Source: Variovorax sp.
Lineage (GTDB): Bacteria; Pseudomonadota; Gammaproteobacteria; Burkholderiales; Burkholderiaceae_C
Reading direction: 5' to 3'
Assembly (NCBI GenBank): GCA_025352265.1
Contig: JANXTS010000071.1
Location: 1 to 64,000, forward strand
DNA length: 64,000 nt
The notes beneath the pieces are model-generated. The model saw only the letters and a list, made by a program, of their open reading frames with translations, ran no database searches and was not told where the DNA came from. The first letter of the stretch is position 1. Each line of letters starts with the position of its first letter. The translations under genes were made by a program, and so were the position numbers. Positions 45,559 through 53,603 of this stretch are shown one piece after another.

Positions 45559-46827
45559 TTAACCGTTACCGGCGAGGTACGGACGCGGGTCGGCAATCTT
45601 GCCTTCGACCGCCGAGGCCGCGAGCACTGCGGCGTTGCACAGGTAGATCTCCGAGTCCGGACTGCCCATGCGACCGCGCACATTGAGCGTGCCGGTAGAC
45701 ACGGCGCGCTGGCCCGGTGCCATCGTCGCGATGCGGCCGAAGCAGTAGTCGCACGACGGCGACGAGACGAAGGCGCCCGCCTCGACGAACACCGACAGCA
45801 AGCCTTCGCGCGATGCGGCAGCCATGATTTCCTGGCTGGTCGGCACCACGTGCAAGGCAAAGCCCGGCGCGACCTGTCGGCCCGCCAGCACCTGCGCCGC
45901 AGCGCGCAGGTCTTCGATGCGGCCGGAAGCGCAAGACCCGAGGTAGCCGGTGTGGACCGGCAGGTCCAGGTATTCGCTCAAGTCGCGCGTGTTGGCCGGA
46001 CTCGGCGGGATCACGATGATGGGCTCGAGCGTCGACAGGTCGATCTCGTGTCGCGCGGCGTAGTGCGCGTCCTCGTCGCTGTAGACGGGTTCGAGCTTGA
46101 TGCGGGCGCGGGGCATGGCGTATTCGAGGCGCTTGGCATCGGGGTTCACGATGGCCGTCACGGCGCCGGTGAACATCGCCAGACCGGTGATGGTTTGCAA
46201 GGCATCGTTAGACATGTCGGCGACCGCTGGCCCACCGATCTCCAGCACCTGGAAGCGACATGACGCCGCGCCCAGCACGCGCACCAAGTGATGGAACACA
46301 TCGCGCGCCATCACGCCCGGCTGCAACTTGCCGACCAGATCGACACGCGTCGTATGCGGCACGCGGATGGAGACCCGCTCCAGTGCAAAAGCCTCGAGCA
46401 CGTTGCGCCTGAGACCCATGGCCAGCGTGCCGAAAGTGCCCAACTGGCTTACATGGCCGTCGAAGTGAACCACGAACGCGCCCGGCGTGGCGTAGCCCAC
46501 CTCGGACGACACCTGGTGCCCGATGCCCTTGCGTTCATACAGCTTCACGTCGTTGATGGTGGTCCATTCACGCGTGCCCTTGTGCAGCTCTTCTTCCGCC
46601 GGCGAGATGGCTGGGACCATGTGGTCGATGAAGATGCCGAAGCGTTCCGGCTCGGGCATCTTGGTGATGCCGAAGTTGTCTTTCAACTGCTTGAAGATCA
46701 CGTCGGTGTAGCCCGGGAAGTCGTAGGCGAGCACGAAGTCGGGCTTGGCCATGACCTCGTCGCCGGCCCTGACTGAGGCCAGGCTCGACACGCGCGCGAG
46801 GATCTTTTCTGTGATGGTGAAACCCAT
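45559..46827 (-). CDS. Aconitase-superfamily hydro-lyase, large (LeuC-like) subunit
   Basis: The product is 422 residues from the ATG at 46827. The three cysteines that would hold a [4Fe-4S] cluster are visible in GSCASGR and SPSCDYCFGR, and the substrate-site DH in FIDHMVP. The family's GDSHT segment is changed to FDGHVSQLGTFG, in line with the divergent small subunit. The two subunits should dehydrate and rehydrate a hydroxy-dicarboxylate. LeuC proper is about 470 residues, so this form is shorter. It sits with a PEP-mutase-family lyase under shared operators, which suggests the pair DmdA plus dimethylmalate lyase as an analogy. Confidence 0.84.
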   Translation of the reverse strand: MGFTITEKILARVSSLASVRAGDEVMAKPDFVLAYDFPGYTDVIFKQLKDNFGITKMPEPERFGIFIDHMVPAISPAEEELHKGTREWTTINDVKLYERKGIGHQVSSEVGYATPGAFVVHFDGHVSQLGTFGTLAMGLRRNVLEAFALERVSIRVPHTTRVDLVGKLQPGVMARDVFHHLVRVLGAASCRFQVLEIGGPAVADMSNDALQTITGLAMFTGAVTAIVNPDAKRLEYAMPRARIKLEPVYSDEDAHYAARHEIDLSTLEPIIVIPPSPANTRDLSEYLDLPVHTGYLGSCASGRIEDLRAAAQVLAGRQVAPGFALHVVPTSQEIMAAASREGLLSVFVEAGAFVSSPSCDYCFGRIATMAPGQRAVSTGTLNVRGRMGSPDSEIYLCNAAVLAASAVEGKIADPRPYLAGNG

Positions 46828-46877
46828 GGATTCGTCTCCAGTACAAAAGTGTTTTTCAGTGCTCGGCCCGCGTGGCC

Positions 46878-48455
46878 TCAGGCCGCGTTGCGCAACCCGA
46901 GCGAGCCGGGATTCATGACGCCCTTGGGGTCCAGCGCGCTCTTGATGGCGGTCAGCATGGCCCAGGTCGCTGGCTGCATCACTTGCTGCAGCGGATAGTC
47001 GCGGCCGATTTGCCAGTTGACGCCGCCCAGTTCCAGGTAGACCTGTTGCACGCCCTTGCGCAAGGCGATCACGGCTTCCCGCGCAGGCAGATTCGCGGGA
47101 CGGTCGAGCCATGGCCCGACCACGTCGTCGCCGAGACTCTGGCGGTGCAGCGGCGTGATTTCGTCTTGCCAGTAGAAGGCCGGCTCGAGAAAGAATTCAT
47201 TGCCCACCGTCATGGTGAGGTGCGACAGGATGATCCCGTGCGCCTTCATCATCGCGGCCTGACTCTCGAAGTACGCCGCACTCGCCTCCACCACGCGCGC
47301 GGTTTCGCTCATCGGGAATACCGCATGGATGGGTACCCAGCGCTGACCGTCCGCGCCGAGCATGCCGCGCACCGGATTGAAGGGACGCGAGCGCATCACC
47401 CGCGCTGCGGCATTCTCGATCTCGATGCCGTGCTTCCTGCCGATGGCGCGCAGCGCTGCCAGGTTGGCGGCCAGCGCATCGGCCGTCTTGCCCTCGACGA
47501 CGAGGTGCAGCGAACACGCATGGTCGGCCAGGTAGTTCGCGCCCGTCGTCGCCACGTTCACTGCATCCTTGATGCCCTGGAACAAACCTTTCGACGAGCG
47601 CGCCACACTGCTCAGGATCTTCACGCCGTCGGACAACTTGTTGACGCTCGCCGAGTTCAACGCCTTGGCGCGGTCGATGCCGAAACCTTCAGAGATCGCC
47701 TGTACGGCGCTCATCTCGGCTTGGGCCAATGCCATCGACTTCATGTCTTCGAAGCCGAAACCCAGGTAGTCCAGATGCTGGGGCGCCGCGTCGAGCTTGA
47801 GAGTTGCACCGAGCTTCAGACCGAAGGCGCCGGTGTCTCCGAGAAACAAGCCGGTCATGTCCGGCCCTGCATAGCGGGTGAAGGGCTTCGCACCGACGCG
47901 TCCACCGGAGCCGGTGGTCACCACCTCACCGCTGGCCAGCAACACGGTCACGCCCAGCACGCTGGCCGCGACAGTTCCGTGCAGTGTCGATCCGAAGAAG
48001 GCGCTGTTCTGCGCCAAGGCGCCGCCGACCGTGGCGTTGATGCCCGACAACGGACCCCAGTAGCCGGTGTTCATGCCGGTGGCCTTCAGCGCATCGTGCA
48101 CCTGCGCCCAGGTGCAGCCGGCCTCGACCGTGATGTACCGGTCGGGCACGTTGATCTCCAACACCTTGTTTAGCTCGCGCGTGTCGATGACGATCGTTTG
48201 CGTGCTCTCCGGCAGATAGCCCTTGGTATAGGACATGCCGCCACCGCGCGGCACGATAGCGATGTGGTGCGCCGCTGCAGTCTTGACCGCAGCCACGGCC
48301 TGCGCCTGCGTTTGCGGCAACACGACGCACATCGGCACGATGCCCGGCTGCCAGAAGATATCGTTGGCGTAGTACTCGCACGTCACGCTGTCCGACAGCA
48401 CTTGAGCGGAGCCGACGGCGTCGCGCAGTGCGGACAGGAAGGATTCGTTTTGCAT
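46878..48455 (-). CDS. FAD-linked oxidoreductase (GlcD / vanillyl-alcohol-oxidase superfamily)
   Basis: The predicted 525-residue protein has the PCMH-type FAD domain: VVLPQTQAQAVAAVKTAAAHHIAIVPRGGGMSY is distributed over residues ~43-80, with ITVEAGCTWAQVHDAL and WGPLSGINATVGGALAQNS following. The C-terminal cap ends ALDPKGVMNPGSLGL, the usual FAD-binding C-terminus. Members oxidise 2-hydroxy acids (glycolate, D-lactate, 2-hydroxyglutarate) or 4-alkylphenols. In this operon it probably oxidises a hydroxy acid that feeds or leaves the hydro-lyase. The electron acceptor is not evident. Confidence 0.85.
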   Translation of the reverse strand: MQNESFLSALRDAVGSAQVLSDSVTCEYYANDIFWQPGIVPMCVVLPQTQAQAVAAVKTAAAHHIAIVPRGGGMSYTKGYLPESTQTIVIDTRELNKVLEINVPDRYITVEAGCTWAQVHDALKATGMNTGYWGPLSGINATVGGALAQNSAFFGSTLHGTVAASVLGVTVLLASGEVVTTGSGGRVGAKPFTRYAGPDMTGLFLGDTGAFGLKLGATLKLDAAPQHLDYLGFGFEDMKSMALAQAEMSAVQAISEGFGIDRAKALNSASVNKLSDGVKILSSVARSSKGLFQGIKDAVNVATTGANYLADHACSLHLVVEGKTADALAANLAALRAIGRKHGIEIENAAARVMRSRPFNPVRGMLGADGQRWVPIHAVFPMSETARVVEASAAYFESQAAMMKAHGIILSHLTMTVGNEFFLEPAFYWQDEITPLHRQSLGDDVVGPWLDRPANLPAREAVIALRKGVQQVYLELGGVNWQIGRDYPLQQVMQPATWAMLTAIKSALDPKGVMNPGSLGLRNAA

Positions 48456-48500
48456 TAGGAATGAATCTTGTGGCGGTCGTGCGATGTGAGGAGACCGGAC

Positions 48501-49406
48501 TCAGCCGGCCACCACGAGGTCGTCTGCAGGCCTGAAGTCGTAGCCGGCCCCACGGCGCTTCACGTACCCGCCGTGCGGCGCACCGAAGTGGGCGGGAAGC
48601 AGCAATGCTTTGCGGTCGTGGCAGTAGTCGAGGATGGAGCGGCGCGTAGCGCGAGCCTGGCTCGCCATCTCGCAGAAGCGGCTGTTCCAGTCGGGGCGAA
48701 ACACCTGCATCGGCTGGTGCAGCGAGTCGCCGGGAAAGATCGCCGCGTCGTTGCCGGACTCGAGCTTCAGCATGCCGTGACCGGCGGTATGGCCGATCGC
48801 GTCGTGGAAGAACAGGCCTTCGATGATCTTTGAGCCGTCGTCGATGAATTCGGCTTGCCCGGCTTCGATGACCGGCATCACGCTGTCTTCGATGACCGCG
48901 ATGTTCTCCGGCATCGTGACATGGCCGCCGGTCAGCGATTGCCAATGCTCGAACTCGCGATGCGAGAAGATGTACTTGGCGTTGGGGAAGGTCGGCACCC
49001 ATTTGCCGTCGACCAATCGCGTGTTCCAACCGACGTGATCGATGTGCAGGTGCGTGCAGATGACGAGCGTCACGTCCTCGGGACGCACGCCGGATTCGGT
49101 TAGCCGGTCGAGGTACGGCAGATGCAGTTGGTGGAAGCGCTCGAACAACGGAAGTGCACGCGTCTTGTCGTTGCCGCAGCCGGTGTCGATAAGGATGGTG
49201 TGCTTGTCGTCGCGGATCATCCACGAGTGCATGCTCGACATGACCTTCTGGCTGGGCTCGTCCCAAAACCTCGGCGCCGACAGCACCTTGTGCTCGTCGA
49301 AGATGTCGGGCGTGTAGTCAGGAAAGAGAAACTCAGGTTTGAATCCGGGCGTCAGCATTTCTTCAATGCGCGTCACGTGGTACGAGCCGATCTGGAATGT
49401 CTTCAT
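48501..49406 (-). CDS. Metallo-beta-lactamase-fold hydrolase (complete metal motif)
   Basis: The product is 301 residues from the ATG at 49406; an in-frame ATG at 49433 would add 9 residues. The metal motif is intact: THLHIDHVGW (HxHxDH), the following His in IGHTAGHG, the bridging Asp in FPGDSLHQP and a last His in LLPAHFGAPHGG. These enzymes hydrolyse lactones, esters or thioesters. It is the first gene of the ten-gene IclR-linked block, with a perfect TTGACA at 49511-49516 and two operator palindromes upstream. Confidence 0.86.
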   Translation of the reverse strand: MKTFQIGSYHVTRIEEMLTPGFKPEFLFPDYTPDIFDEHKVLSAPRFWDEPSQKVMSSMHSWMIRDDKHTILIDTGCGNDKTRALPLFERFHQLHLPYLDRLTESGVRPEDVTLVICTHLHIDHVGWNTRLVDGKWVPTFPNAKYIFSHREFEHWQSLTGGHVTMPENIAVIEDSVMPVIEAGQAEFIDDGSKIIEGLFFHDAIGHTAGHGMLKLESGNDAAIFPGDSLHQPMQVFRPDWNSRFCEMASQARATRRSILDYCHDRKALLLPAHFGAPHGGYVKRRGAGYDFRPADDLVVAG

Positions 49407-49484
49407 CTGTTTCGCCGTGATCTCTTTGTGCATCGATGTTAGGCAGGCCGCATCGGTCGCCTCACAGGGTAAACGTCCACGCCC

Positions 49485-49495
49485 CCACAATGTGG
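49485..49495. promoter_or_regulatory. IclR-type operator, copy 1 (CCACAATGTGG)
   Basis: A perfect 5+1+5 palindrome in the 367-bp region between the metallo-hydrolase and iclR genes. It lies 15 bp downstream of a perfect TTGACA (minus strand, 49511-49516), so it covers the expected -10 of the catabolic operon. Binding here should repress. Confidence 0.7.
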
Positions 49496-49564
49496 CGAAA
49501 GAATTTCAGGTGTCAAGCCCATGGCTGCGACCGAATGAGTCAAGTTGAAGGTTCGTTCACTTCT

Positions 49565-49575
49565 CCACAATGTAG
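49565..49575. promoter_or_regulatory. IclR-type operator, copy 2 (CCACAATGTAG)
   Basis: One mismatch from the palindrome, flanked by CT/AG so that the dyad extends to 15 bp with one mismatch. It is 80 bp from copy 1 and upstream of the same promoter. Confidence 0.6.
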
Positions 49576-49755
49576 AGCCTCAGGCGGCATTGAGGAATTC
49601 CTCGTACAAGGCGATCGTCGCCAGCACCGATTCCGGGGGGTCGACCGTGATACCAGAGCGTCGCCGGCGTAGCCGAAACCCGGGTACCGGCTGGCGCGAG
49701 TCGCCCGGTTTCTTCCCGGCCTTCGACCACCGTATGAGGGTTACCAGTTAGCTCG

Positions 49756-49766
49756 CCACAATGTGG
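49756..49766. promoter_or_regulatory. IclR-type operator, copy 3 (CCACAATGTGG)
   Basis: A perfect copy 8 bp before the iclR ATG at 49774, well placed for autoregulation. The stretch between copies 2 and 3 (49576-49755) holds no gene I can support. Confidence 0.7.
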
Positions 49767-49773
49767 ACTCCAT

Positions 49774-50643
49774 ATGATGTGTTCGATGATTGCAAGAACA
49801 CGAACATCAGCAGATCAAGCAAACATTCCTCCACAAGGTGGAGAGTCCAGATCAGGCACGCAGAGCATCGAACGGGTGGTCGACGTTCTTCGCGTGATCG
49901 CCTCGCGTGGACGTCGCGGCATGCGTGTCGGCGAAGTCGTCGCCACCTCCGGACTGGCGGAAGCAACCTGCTTTCGCATGCTTCGGAGACTGGAGCTGGA
50001 AGGAATGCTCGATCGCGACCCGCACAGCAAAAAGTACTTTCTCGGGCCGCTGCTGCATGAGTTGGGCTTGCTTGCGCGCCCCCGCTACAGGCTCGCTGAA
50101 CTGTGCGATGCAACATTGCAGCGCCTGGCCGAATTTACGCAAGACACGGTCTATCTGAGCGAGCGCAGCGGACTGGAGGCTGTGTGCGCGAACCGTGCAC
50201 TCGGCGACTTTCCGATCAAGTCGCTGTCCCTCGACATCGGCGTGAGAAGGCCGTTGGGTGTCGGTGCGGGCGGCCTGGCAATCCTCTGTGCATTGCCCGC
50301 TTCAGAAGCCCACGCATTGGTCGAGGCCAACTCCCATCGCTATGAAAAGTTCGCGTCCTTCACCGCCGATTTTCTCTACGGCGCCATCGCCGAAGGCCGA
50401 AAGCGCGGCTATTCTTTTCTAAAGGGCGCGGTCACGCCCGGCACGGCGTCGATCGGTGTGGCGTTTCCGCCCGGCAACCCGGTCGCGGCCATCAGCGTGG
50501 CAGCGATTGCCGGGCGCCTGCTGCCGGAACGCCGGCAGGAGATTGCGCGGGAGATGCACCGGGAAGTCGACAAACTCGTGCTTGCCATGGAGGCTGCAAA
50601 ATCAGCCGGCGACATGGCAGCGGCTGACGCTGCGCAGAAGTGA
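49774..50643 (+). CDS. IclR-family transcriptional regulator (second)
   Basis: The predicted 289-residue protein has an IclR start (SGTQSIERVVDVLRVIASRG) after a 27-residue leader and the recognition helix VATSGLAEATCFRMLRRLELEGM. The effector domain has the typical SLDIGVRRPLGVGAGGLAILCALP and KGAVTPGTASIGVAFPPGNP. It is divergent from the metallo-hydrolase operon and upstream of the convergent lyase gene. Copies of one palindrome lie at all three promoter regions, so this protein most likely controls the whole block. Confidence 0.88.
   Translation: MMCSMIARTRTSADQANIPPQGGESRSGTQSIERVVDVLRVIASRGRRGMRVGEVVATSGLAEATCFRMLRRLELEGMLDRDPHSKKYFLGPLLHELGLLARPRYRLAELCDATLQRLAEFTQDTVYLSERSGLEAVCANRALGDFPIKSLSLDIGVRRPLGVGAGGLAILCALPASEAHALVEANSHRYEKFASFTADFLYGAIAEGRKRGYSFLKGAVTPGTASIGVAFPPGNPVAAISVAAIAGRLLPERRQEIAREMHREVDKLVLAMEAAKSAGDMAAADAAQK
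49829..49843. promoter_or_regulatory. IclR-type operator, copy 4 (CTCCAC-AAG-GTGGAG)
   Basis: This perfect 6-bp dyad with a 3-nt centre lies inside the first codons of iclR (encoding ...PPQGGE), 75 bp from copy 3. An intragenic partner site would suit loop-mediated autorepression. Confidence 0.6.
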
Positions 50644-50686
50644 CAGCGCCACCTTGCGCTTGACCTCGGCTTTTTCAGAACCGCCT

Positions 50687-51562
50687 TCAGGTCATCGTTT
50701 CGTAGTGCGTCTGCCGTTCCTCAATAGCCTTCCAGCCGATGACATCCTTGAACGCAGACATCGTCGTCTGACCGCAAGGAAGATTGCCGATGTCTCCGCC
50801 ACGACGCCCCGCCATCACGCGCAGGTTTTCCTGCAACGCATGGACCGTGCTCATCAGCGTGATCAGCGGATAGGTCGCAAAGGCCGCGACGGACTCGACC
50901 TGTTCCCGCGTGAGATCGGCCATCCATAGGCCCTGCATCAGTTGCAGCGACAGGCGTCGGCCCGTCACCTCTTTCAGCTTGACCAGGTCTTCGTAGCGAC
51001 TGAAGGTGCGCGAGATCGGCTGGATCAGATCGGCGCCCGCCTCCGCATACTGAGCGCATCGGTCGATGGCCTCGGACGGATCGAGTGCGTCGGTGCGCGC
51101 AACGATCAGAAAGTCGGGATCGGTCCGCGCATCGACCGCCGCCTTGATCTTTGCAACGGCATCGCGCACCGGGATCACCGGCATGGTCGATGCCGCTGCG
51201 GGACAGCGCTTGGGGCTGAACTGGTCTTCGAGTTGGATGGCGACCGCCCCCGTCTTTTCGAACTCGCGCACTGTGCGCGCCATGTTGATCACGTTGCCGT
51301 AGCCGGTATCGGCATCGGCGAAGACGGGCTTGTTCACCAGATTGACGATGCGATCCACGACCGCCACGTTCTCCGTCAGCGTGTAGATCTCGACGTCGGG
51401 CTGGCCGAGCAAAGCTGCCGAGATGCCGAAGCCGGTGGTGAAAATGCCGTCGAAATCCGACTGGTCGACCAGCAGTGCAGACAGTGCGTCCTGCGCTCCC
51501 GCCATCCAGAGGGTTGGTCCTGACTGGATGCGCTGACGCACCGCCTTGCAATGGCTTTTCAT
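50687..51562 (-). CDS. Isocitrate lyase/PEP mutase-family C-C lyase
   Basis: The predicted 291-residue TIM-barrel protein has the metal-binding segment VFADADTGYGN and the active-site loop PKRCPAAAS. In methylisocitrate lyase and PEP mutase relatives this loop reads KRCGH, so the catalytic-loop Gly-His is replaced while the Cys remains. Later segments LIVARTDALDPSEAI and EAGADLIQPI fit the family. It should cleave a 2-hydroxy-dicarboxylate to pyruvate or glyoxylate plus a shorter acid; dimethylmalate lyase and oxaloacetate hydrolase are relatives. AAGGAG precedes the ATG. Two operator copies lie upstream, linking it to the hydro-lyase operon. Confidence 0.86.
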   Translation of the reverse strand: MKSHCKAVRQRIQSGPTLWMAGAQDALSALLVDQSDFDGIFTTGFGISAALLGQPDVEIYTLTENVAVVDRIVNLVNKPVFADADTGYGNVINMARTVREFEKTGAVAIQLEDQFSPKRCPAAASTMPVIPVRDAVAKIKAAVDARTDPDFLIVARTDALDPSEAIDRCAQYAEAGADLIQPISRTFSRYEDLVKLKEVTGRRLSLQLMQGLWMADLTREQVESVAAFATYPLITLMSTVHALQENLRVMAGRRGGDIGNLPCGQTTMSAFKDVIGWKAIEERQTHYETMT

Positions 51563-51608
51563 GGAGGCTCCTTGCGAATTGATTGGACTTGGGCACGCCA
51601 GTCAGTCC

Positions 51609-51619
51609 CCACAATGTGG
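51609..51619. promoter_or_regulatory. IclR-type operator, copy 5 (CCACAATGTGG)
   Basis: A perfect copy 47 bp upstream of the lyase ATG, in the 197-bp intergenic region between the lyase and the PRISE-type reductase. Confidence 0.7.
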
Positions 51620-51695
51620 TGACGACCAGAGGCCATTAAGGCATCAATTACATTGCCTGCAAGACAGCTGCTCTACAAGGTTTACCCTCAACTCT

Positions 51696-51706
51696 CCACA
51701 TCGTGG
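51696..51706. promoter_or_regulatory. IclR-type operator, copy 6 (CCACATCGTGG)
   Basis: One arm position differs from the consensus. It lies 87 bp from copy 5, completing the third pair of sites. It is also near the 3' end of the reductase gene. Confidence 0.55.
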
Positions 51707-51759
51707 ACAAGATCTACGGGCAGTTCCTTCGGAGAGCGACGGTGTCCATCAAGAACCGA

Positions 51760-52833
51760 TCAAGGAATTACGCGCTCAGCCTTCAGCTTGTCGAACAACT
51801 CAATGAAAGCATCCGGCGTGCTCTGAAAATCCAGAAAGCCGGCCTTGCGACTCTTGGTCATGTCGGCCAGCACCTCCATCGGCCGACCGAGGTCGGCGTC
51901 GGTGTGCCACCACGACACAAGGTTCTCGACGTTCGCTTCTTTTAATTTGTGGCGTTCGGCGATCTCTCGCCACTGGCTGGCACAGCCTTGCATCCGATCG
52001 GCCAGCGGGCGCACGGTGCCGTCGAATTCAGAGGCTTCGATGCCGAAGTATTCGGCCAGTCGGGGCCATAACCATTTCCAGCGAAACACATCGCCATCGA
52101 CGACGTTGAAGTCCTGATTGCGCGCAGCCGCAGTGTCCGAGGCCCACGCGAGATGACGGGCGAGCAGCCCCGCATCGGTCATGTCGGTGAGGCTTTCCCA
52201 CTGCGCTGCAGACCCCGGGAATACGAACGGTTGGCCCGTCTGCTTGCAGAGCGTGGCATAGACGGCGAGCGTCACGCCCATGTTCATCGCGTTGCCGATG
52301 GCGAACCCGATGATGGTGTGCGGGCGGTGCACGCTCCAGCCGAAGCCGTGGCGCTCGGCGGCCGCGAAGAGCCTGTCTTCTTGTTCGTAATAGAAGTTGT
52401 CTACCGGCTGTCGCCCTTGCTCTTCACGGAACGGCGTCATGGGCACGTTGCCGGTGCCGTAGGCTTCGAAGGGGCCGAGGTAATGCTTGAGCCCGGTGAC
52501 CAAGGCAGCATGGCCGCCGCGCAAGCCGGGGCCCACTGCGTCGAGCACATTGCTCACCATGGCCCCGTTGACGCGGATGTTCTCTTTCTCGTTCGCCTGC
52601 CTTGCCCAGGCAGCGAAGAATACTTTCGAGAATTCGATGCCACCGAGTGAACCCAGAACTTCAGCCAGGGCGGCGGGGTCGGTCAAGTCTGCCGTGAGCG
52701 GTTTCACGCCAGCCGCGACGGGCGTTCTGCCGCGAGAAAGCCCGTAGACCGACACACCCTCGGCGAGCAAATGCTCCGCGAGCGCACTTCCGATAACACC
52801 GCTGACCCCGACGACGAGCGCGTTTTTTTTCAT
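51760..52833 (-). CDS. PRISE-type NAD(P)-dependent enone reductase (atypical SDR)
   Basis: The product is 357 residues from the ATG at 52833, with AGGATGG six nt upstream. It has a Rossmann start (ALVVGVSGVIGSALAEHLL), the progesterone-5-beta-reductase/iridoid-synthase motif NFYYEQEDRLF, and SVHRPHTIIGFAIGN. PRISE enzymes reduce conjugated enones by 1,4-addition. Some bacterial members of the family are annotated only as aldose-reductase-like proteins. It is upstream of the lyase gene on the same strand with operators between, so it may belong to the same regulon, though not to the same transcript start. Confidence 0.82.
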   Translation of the reverse strand: MKKNALVVGVSGVIGSALAEHLLAEGVSVYGLSRGRTPVAAGVKPLTADLTDPAALAEVLGSLGGIEFSKVFFAAWARQANEKENIRVNGAMVSNVLDAVGPGLRGGHAALVTGLKHYLGPFEAYGTGNVPMTPFREEQGRQPVDNFYYEQEDRLFAAAERHGFGWSVHRPHTIIGFAIGNAMNMGVTLAVYATLCKQTGQPFVFPGSAAQWESLTDMTDAGLLARHLAWASDTAAARNQDFNVVDGDVFRWKWLWPRLAEYFGIEASEFDGTVRPLADRMQGCASQWREIAERHKLKEANVENLVSWWHTDADLGRPMEVLADMTKSRKAGFLDFQSTPDAFIELFDKLKAERVIP

Positions 52834-52989
52834 GCCGACCATCCTGTTTGTAGTTCGACATCGACAATAGCCGAGGGGCCGATTCGAGCGGCGGATTTAT
52901 TTTTCAGCCCGAGTGCATCCAACCGCTCATCCCGTGGGTAGAGCAATCAGCAGCAACAGTGCTGCTGACCTATCCACTGGAGAATTTCA

Positions 52990-53568
52990 ATGCGCACTCC
53001 CCAAGCTTCTCGTCAAGTTTTTCGTCCTGTTTTCGTTGCGGTCGCTTTGTCTGCAGCCGCCCTCGTCACAGCCTGCGGCTCCATGTCCATGGGCCCGACG
53101 TTCAATCAGTCTTCGCTCCCGACGCCAATCCAGGTGCCGCCGGGCAACAAGGTCGCCATGGAAACCGTGGGCGTCGGCGACATCACCTACGAATGCCGCG
53201 ACAAGGCCAACGCGCCCGGCCAGACGGAATGGGTTTTTGTCGGCCCCGACGCCAAGTTGATGGACCGCAGCGGCAAGCAGATCGGCAAGTACTACGGCCC
53301 GCCTGCCACTTGGGAATCGATGGACGGCTCCAAGCTCACCGCGACGCAAATCGCCGTCGCGCCGTCGGGTCCGACCAGCCTGCCCTATCAGGTCGTTAAG
53401 GCCAACCCGGCGATGGGCAGCGGCGCAATGACCGGCGTGACCTACATCCAGCGCGTCGCGCTGCAAGGCGGCGTCGCACCGGCAGCCATGCCTTGCACAC
53501 CCGCTAACAAGGGCCAGAAACAGACCGTCAAGTACCAAGCCGACTACATCTTCTGGAAGGCGTCTTGA
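52990..53568 (+). CDS. DUF3455-family lipoprotein
   Basis: The predicted 192-residue protein has a lipobox (ALVTACG) and the DUF3455 pattern: VPPGNKVAMETVGVGDITYEC, TEWVFVGPDAKLMD, YYGPPATWESMDGSKL and VTYIQRVALQGGVAP. The family is widespread in proteobacteria and has no known function. It is anchored to the cell envelope. It precedes an ECF sigma/anti-sigma pair by 35 nt and could be a target of that sigma factor. Confidence 0.82.
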   Translation: MRTPQASRQVFRPVFVAVALSAAALVTACGSMSMGPTFNQSSLPTPIQVPPGNKVAMETVGVGDITYECRDKANAPGQTEWVFVGPDAKLMDRSGKQIGKYYGPPATWESMDGSKLTATQIAVAPSGPTSLPYQVVKANPAMGSGAMTGVTYIQRVALQGGVAPAAMPCTPANKGQKQTVKYQADYIFWKAS

Positions 53569-53603
53569 CCCTCGGCCGCGGTATGGAATGACGCCGCCGA
53601 AAC

